Shown piece by piece: positions 5,343 to 6,582 of a DNA stretch of 6,582 bases; position 1 is the first letter of the stretch, and the number at the start of each line of letters is the position of its first letter. The notes beneath the pieces are model-generated. The model did not search any database. It was not told where the DNA came from and saw nothing but the letters and a program-made list of their open reading frames with translations. Source of the DNA: Alphaproteobacteria bacterium (GTDB lineage Bacteria > Pseudomonadota > Alphaproteobacteria > Rs-D84); the NCBI GenBank assembly GCA_009785765.1, contig WQVP01000021.1:1-6582 (forward strand). Direction: 5' to 3'. The translations under genes were made by a program, and so were the position numbers.

Positions 5343-5968
5343 TGAAAAAATCTTTGCTTTTTGCCCTTTGCTCTTTGCTTTTGGTTGCGTGTACCGGCTA
5401 TCGCACGCCTGAACGTGGTACGTGGGATACTATATTACGCGGCGCATCATTTGGTGCGATGACTCATACCGCCATACAGGCAAAGACGCCTATATACCTT
5501 GGGGCGGGTGGACGTACTTTGCGTCCGGACGAGGCTTTCGCATACATGGATCAGATTGAACAAGAATTACATAACAGCCTTCGCAAACCAGGGATTCAAA
5601 TAACACGCCATGGTAATTATGTTATGGTTGTGATTGTACGTGATGCTTTTATGCAAATAGACAATCCAGAATTTTCGGACGAAGGCGTGCGAACGCTTCG
5701 CACAATATCACGAATACTTGCAAAATACGACAGGACGTTTATTGAAATTTCTGGGTATTCTGATGCTATGCGTGATCAGAATATGGCATTGGCGTTTTCG
5801 TTTGATATGGCTGAACGTGTTGCATTATTTATGGCACAGCATCGCATCCGCACACAACGTATGTTTGTTATTGGCCGTGGAAGCGCACGCCCAATCGCCG
5901 ATCAATCTGATATTGGCCGCCTGATGAATCGCAGAGTTGAGCTTCGCATTGCGCCGGCGGTAAGATAG
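5342..5968 (+). CDS. OmpA-domain outer-membrane lipoprotein (YiaD/DotK-like layout)
   Basis: This 208-residue protein starts with a lipoprotein signal peptide. MKK is followed by a leucine-rich core and the lipobox LVAC with Cys17 as lipidation site. After an N-terminal region containing AYMDQIEQELHNSL and a GIQITRHGNYVMVV strand pair, an OmpA-like domain (about 95-205) shows ISGYSD (in place of the usual GHTD), a helix, the VIGRGSARPIA turn and GRLMNRRVELRI. Such proteins sit in the outer membrane and hold peptidoglycan. Some are parts of type IV secretion systems (for example Legionella DotK), which is only a possibility here. By eye the conserved arginine of the LSxRRA helix is replaced by Met156. 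ATG 5342 overlaps the prepilin stop codon in TAATG, giving translational coupling. An in-frame ATG at 5330 would add only four residues and is less likely. The hydrophobic signal core is encoded by heptamer repeats. Confidence 0.87.
   Translation: MKKSLLFALCSLLLVACTGYRTPERGTWDTILRGASFGAMTHTAIQAKTPIYLGAGGRTLRPDEAFAYMDQIEQELHNSLRKPGIQITRHGNYVMVVIVRDAFMQIDNPEFSDEGVRTLRTISRILAKYDRTFIEISGYSDAMRDQNMALAFSFDMAERVALFMAQHRIRTQRMFVIGRGSARPIADQSDIGRLMNRRVELRIAPAVR
5351..5385 (+). repeat. Heptamer tandem array inside the lipoprotein signal peptide
   Basis: Five consecutive 7-base units: TCTTTGC (5351-5357), TTTTTGC (5358-5364), CCTTTGC (5365-5371), TCTTTGC (5372-5378) and the diverged TTTTGGT (5379-5385). 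Because 7 is not a multiple of 3, the array reads through all three phases and yields a 7-residue peptide period (SLLFALC then SLLLVAC), forming the hydrophobic signal core and the lipobox cysteine. Confidence 0.75.
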
Positions 5969-5969
5969 C

Positions 5970-6059
5970 ATAAAGTAGAAAGTATAAGGTATAAAGTAGA
6001 AAGATTTTTATTCTACCTTCTACCTTCTGCCTTCTACTTTCTACTTTATACTTTATACT
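5970..6059. repeat. Long heptamer-built hairpin between the lipoprotein gene and the Skp-like gene
   Basis: The left arm contains GTAGAAA, GTATAAG, GTATAAA, GTAGAAA (5975-6002). The right arm contains TTCTACC twice, TTCTGCC, TTCTACT twice and TTATACT twice (6011-6059), all in exact 7-base register. Bases 5970-6003 can pair with 6016-6049: 29 of 34 positions are Watson-Crick and one more is G-U, around a 12-base loop. It begins two bases after the lipoprotein stop codon, so it may act as a 3'-end or stability structure. Confidence 0.85.
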
Positions 6060-6073
6060 TTTTCTGTTATAAT
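6045..6073 (+). promoter_or_regulatory. Possible promoter upstream of the Skp-like gene
   Basis: A perfect TATAAT lies at 6068-6073. A weak -35 (TTTATA, 6045-6050) is 17 bases upstream and is supplied by the right arm of the heptamer hairpin. It would give a 5' leader of roughly 90 bases before ATG 6172. The AT-rich context makes a chance match plausible. Confidence 0.4.
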
Positions 6074-6171
6074 TAAAAAAGCGTGTATTATCTTTCGGAA
6101 GACTTTCTGGGTACACGTGTCATTTATGACCAAAACCAAGAAATGACAAACAGGCAAAGGAGCCGCAAACT
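6074..6171 (+). other. Leader region before the Skp-like gene with ribosome binding site
   Basis: AAAGGAG at 6156-6162, nine bases before ATG 6172, is a strong ribosome binding site and fixes that start. Within the leader CGTGTA (6082-6087) can pair with TACACG (6112-6117), and ACACGTGT (6113-6120) is a perfect 8-base palindrome. These could be a weak leader structure or operator, but neither is strong evidence. No small gene was found here. Confidence 0.5.
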
Positions 6172-6582
6172 ATGATAAACAAAATCAAAAAAATAAATTG
6201 GAACAAATTAAAAATAGAACAAACACCAAAAAACATGGCCCGGATGGGAATTGTTGCCGCAATTGTTATTGCGGTTGGTGCGACAACTATGATGATGTTG
6301 GCACCGCCTCGCTCTGGTGCATCATTGGAACAGGCTTTGGCCGGAATTGGGACGGATGCGGTTATGGGCGCTGATCTTCGTATTGCGGTTATTCGCATGG
6401 ATCAAATCCAAGAAAATGCAAATATTTTAACGGATTTGCGCCGCCAAAAAGAATCATTTGAATCACGTCTTCGTGATGAATTAACACGCACACAAAGAAC
6501 GCTTGAACGTGAACGTGAAGAAATTGAACGTGCCCAGGGAATGTTATCACAAGATGCGCTGCAACGCAGAGTTATGGAATTC
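6172..6582 (+). CDS. OmpH/Skp-like membrane-anchored periplasmic protein, 3'-partial
   Basis: 137 codons are visible and the frame is open at the window end. A basic N-terminal tail of about 22 residues is followed by one hydrophobic segment (about 24-43), then DLRIAVIRMDQIQENA (68-83). This resembles the start of the OmpH/Skp domain, whose usual form is an IAVVN strand followed by a helix. A long charged coiled coil (about 84-122) and SQDALQRRVMEF (126-137) follow, similar to the turn between the two Skp arms. Skp is a trimeric periplasmic chaperone that holds unfolded outer-membrane proteins. The long N-terminal tail looks more like an uncleaved signal anchor than a normal Sec signal, so a tethered variant is possible. 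The call rests on pattern and the missing C-terminus could change it. Confidence 0.72.
   Translation, partial: MINKIKKINWNKLKIEQTPKNMARMGIVAAIVIAVGATTMMMLAPPRSGASLEQALAGIGTDAVMGADLRIAVIRMDQIQENANILTDLRRQKESFESRLRDELTRTQRTLEREREEIERAQGMLSQDALQRRVMEF

Noticed and set aside
5970..6059. CRISPR-like repeat array
   Set aside because: Units are 7 bases, contiguous and without spacers, and they form complementary arms. This is not a CRISPR layout.

Overview
The window carries six protein-coding genes, all on the + strand, with no RNA gene, no insertion sequence and no CRISPR array. It reads like the chromosome of a moderately AT-leaning alphaproteobacterium, possibly a host-associated uncultured lineage. 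The organism call is inference from the style of the proteins (a VirB10/TrbI-type secretion protein, a SPOR-type protein, an OmpA-type lipoprotein and a four-cysteine DnaX) and from small dispersed hairpin repeats that recall Rickettsiales repeats. No rRNA or other strong taxonomic marker is present.

Layout. (i) 1-626: the 3' part of a gene ending in a SPOR-like domain behind a methionine-rich linker, with a probable frameshift near base 40. (ii) 699-3059: a large VirB10/TrbI-family type IV secretion protein with one membrane segment, a predicted beta-rich domain, a proline-rich rod, the TrbI/VirB10 domain and an unusual C-terminal extension ending in a six-cysteine tail. A strong intrinsic terminator starts at its stop codon. 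(iii) 3221-4789: dnaX, the clamp-loader subunit gene, with its own probable promoter. (iv) 4818-5342: a short prepilin-like protein with a class III signal sequence. (v) 5342-5968: a lipoprotein with a C-terminal OmpA-like domain, overlapping the prepilin gene by one base (TAATG). (vi) 6172 to the window end: the start of a membrane-anchored OmpH/Skp-like protein.

How the genes relate. dnaX, the prepilin gene and the lipoprotein gene are tightly packed and probably co-transcribed. The SPOR gene and the VirB10-like gene are probably one transcription unit closed by the terminator at 3058-3085. Apart from dnaX, every gene encodes an envelope protein. A VirB10-like channel protein, a prepilin and an OmpA-type lipoprotein are compatible with a secretion or pilus apparatus, but nothing here proves that they act together.

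The most unusual signal is a set of small tandem arrays with an exact 7-base period, found at five places (about 669-696, 4364-4478, 4852-4879, 5351-5385 and 5975-6059). The heptamer is different at each place, yet the period is the same. Four of the five have reverse-complement partner copies nearby and could fold into hairpins. They sit at gene borders or in tolerant coding positions: a translation-start region, the dnaX linker, a prepilin leader and a lipoprotein signal peptide. A related pair with a 6-base period lies at 3086-3158. I do not recognise this as a named element family.
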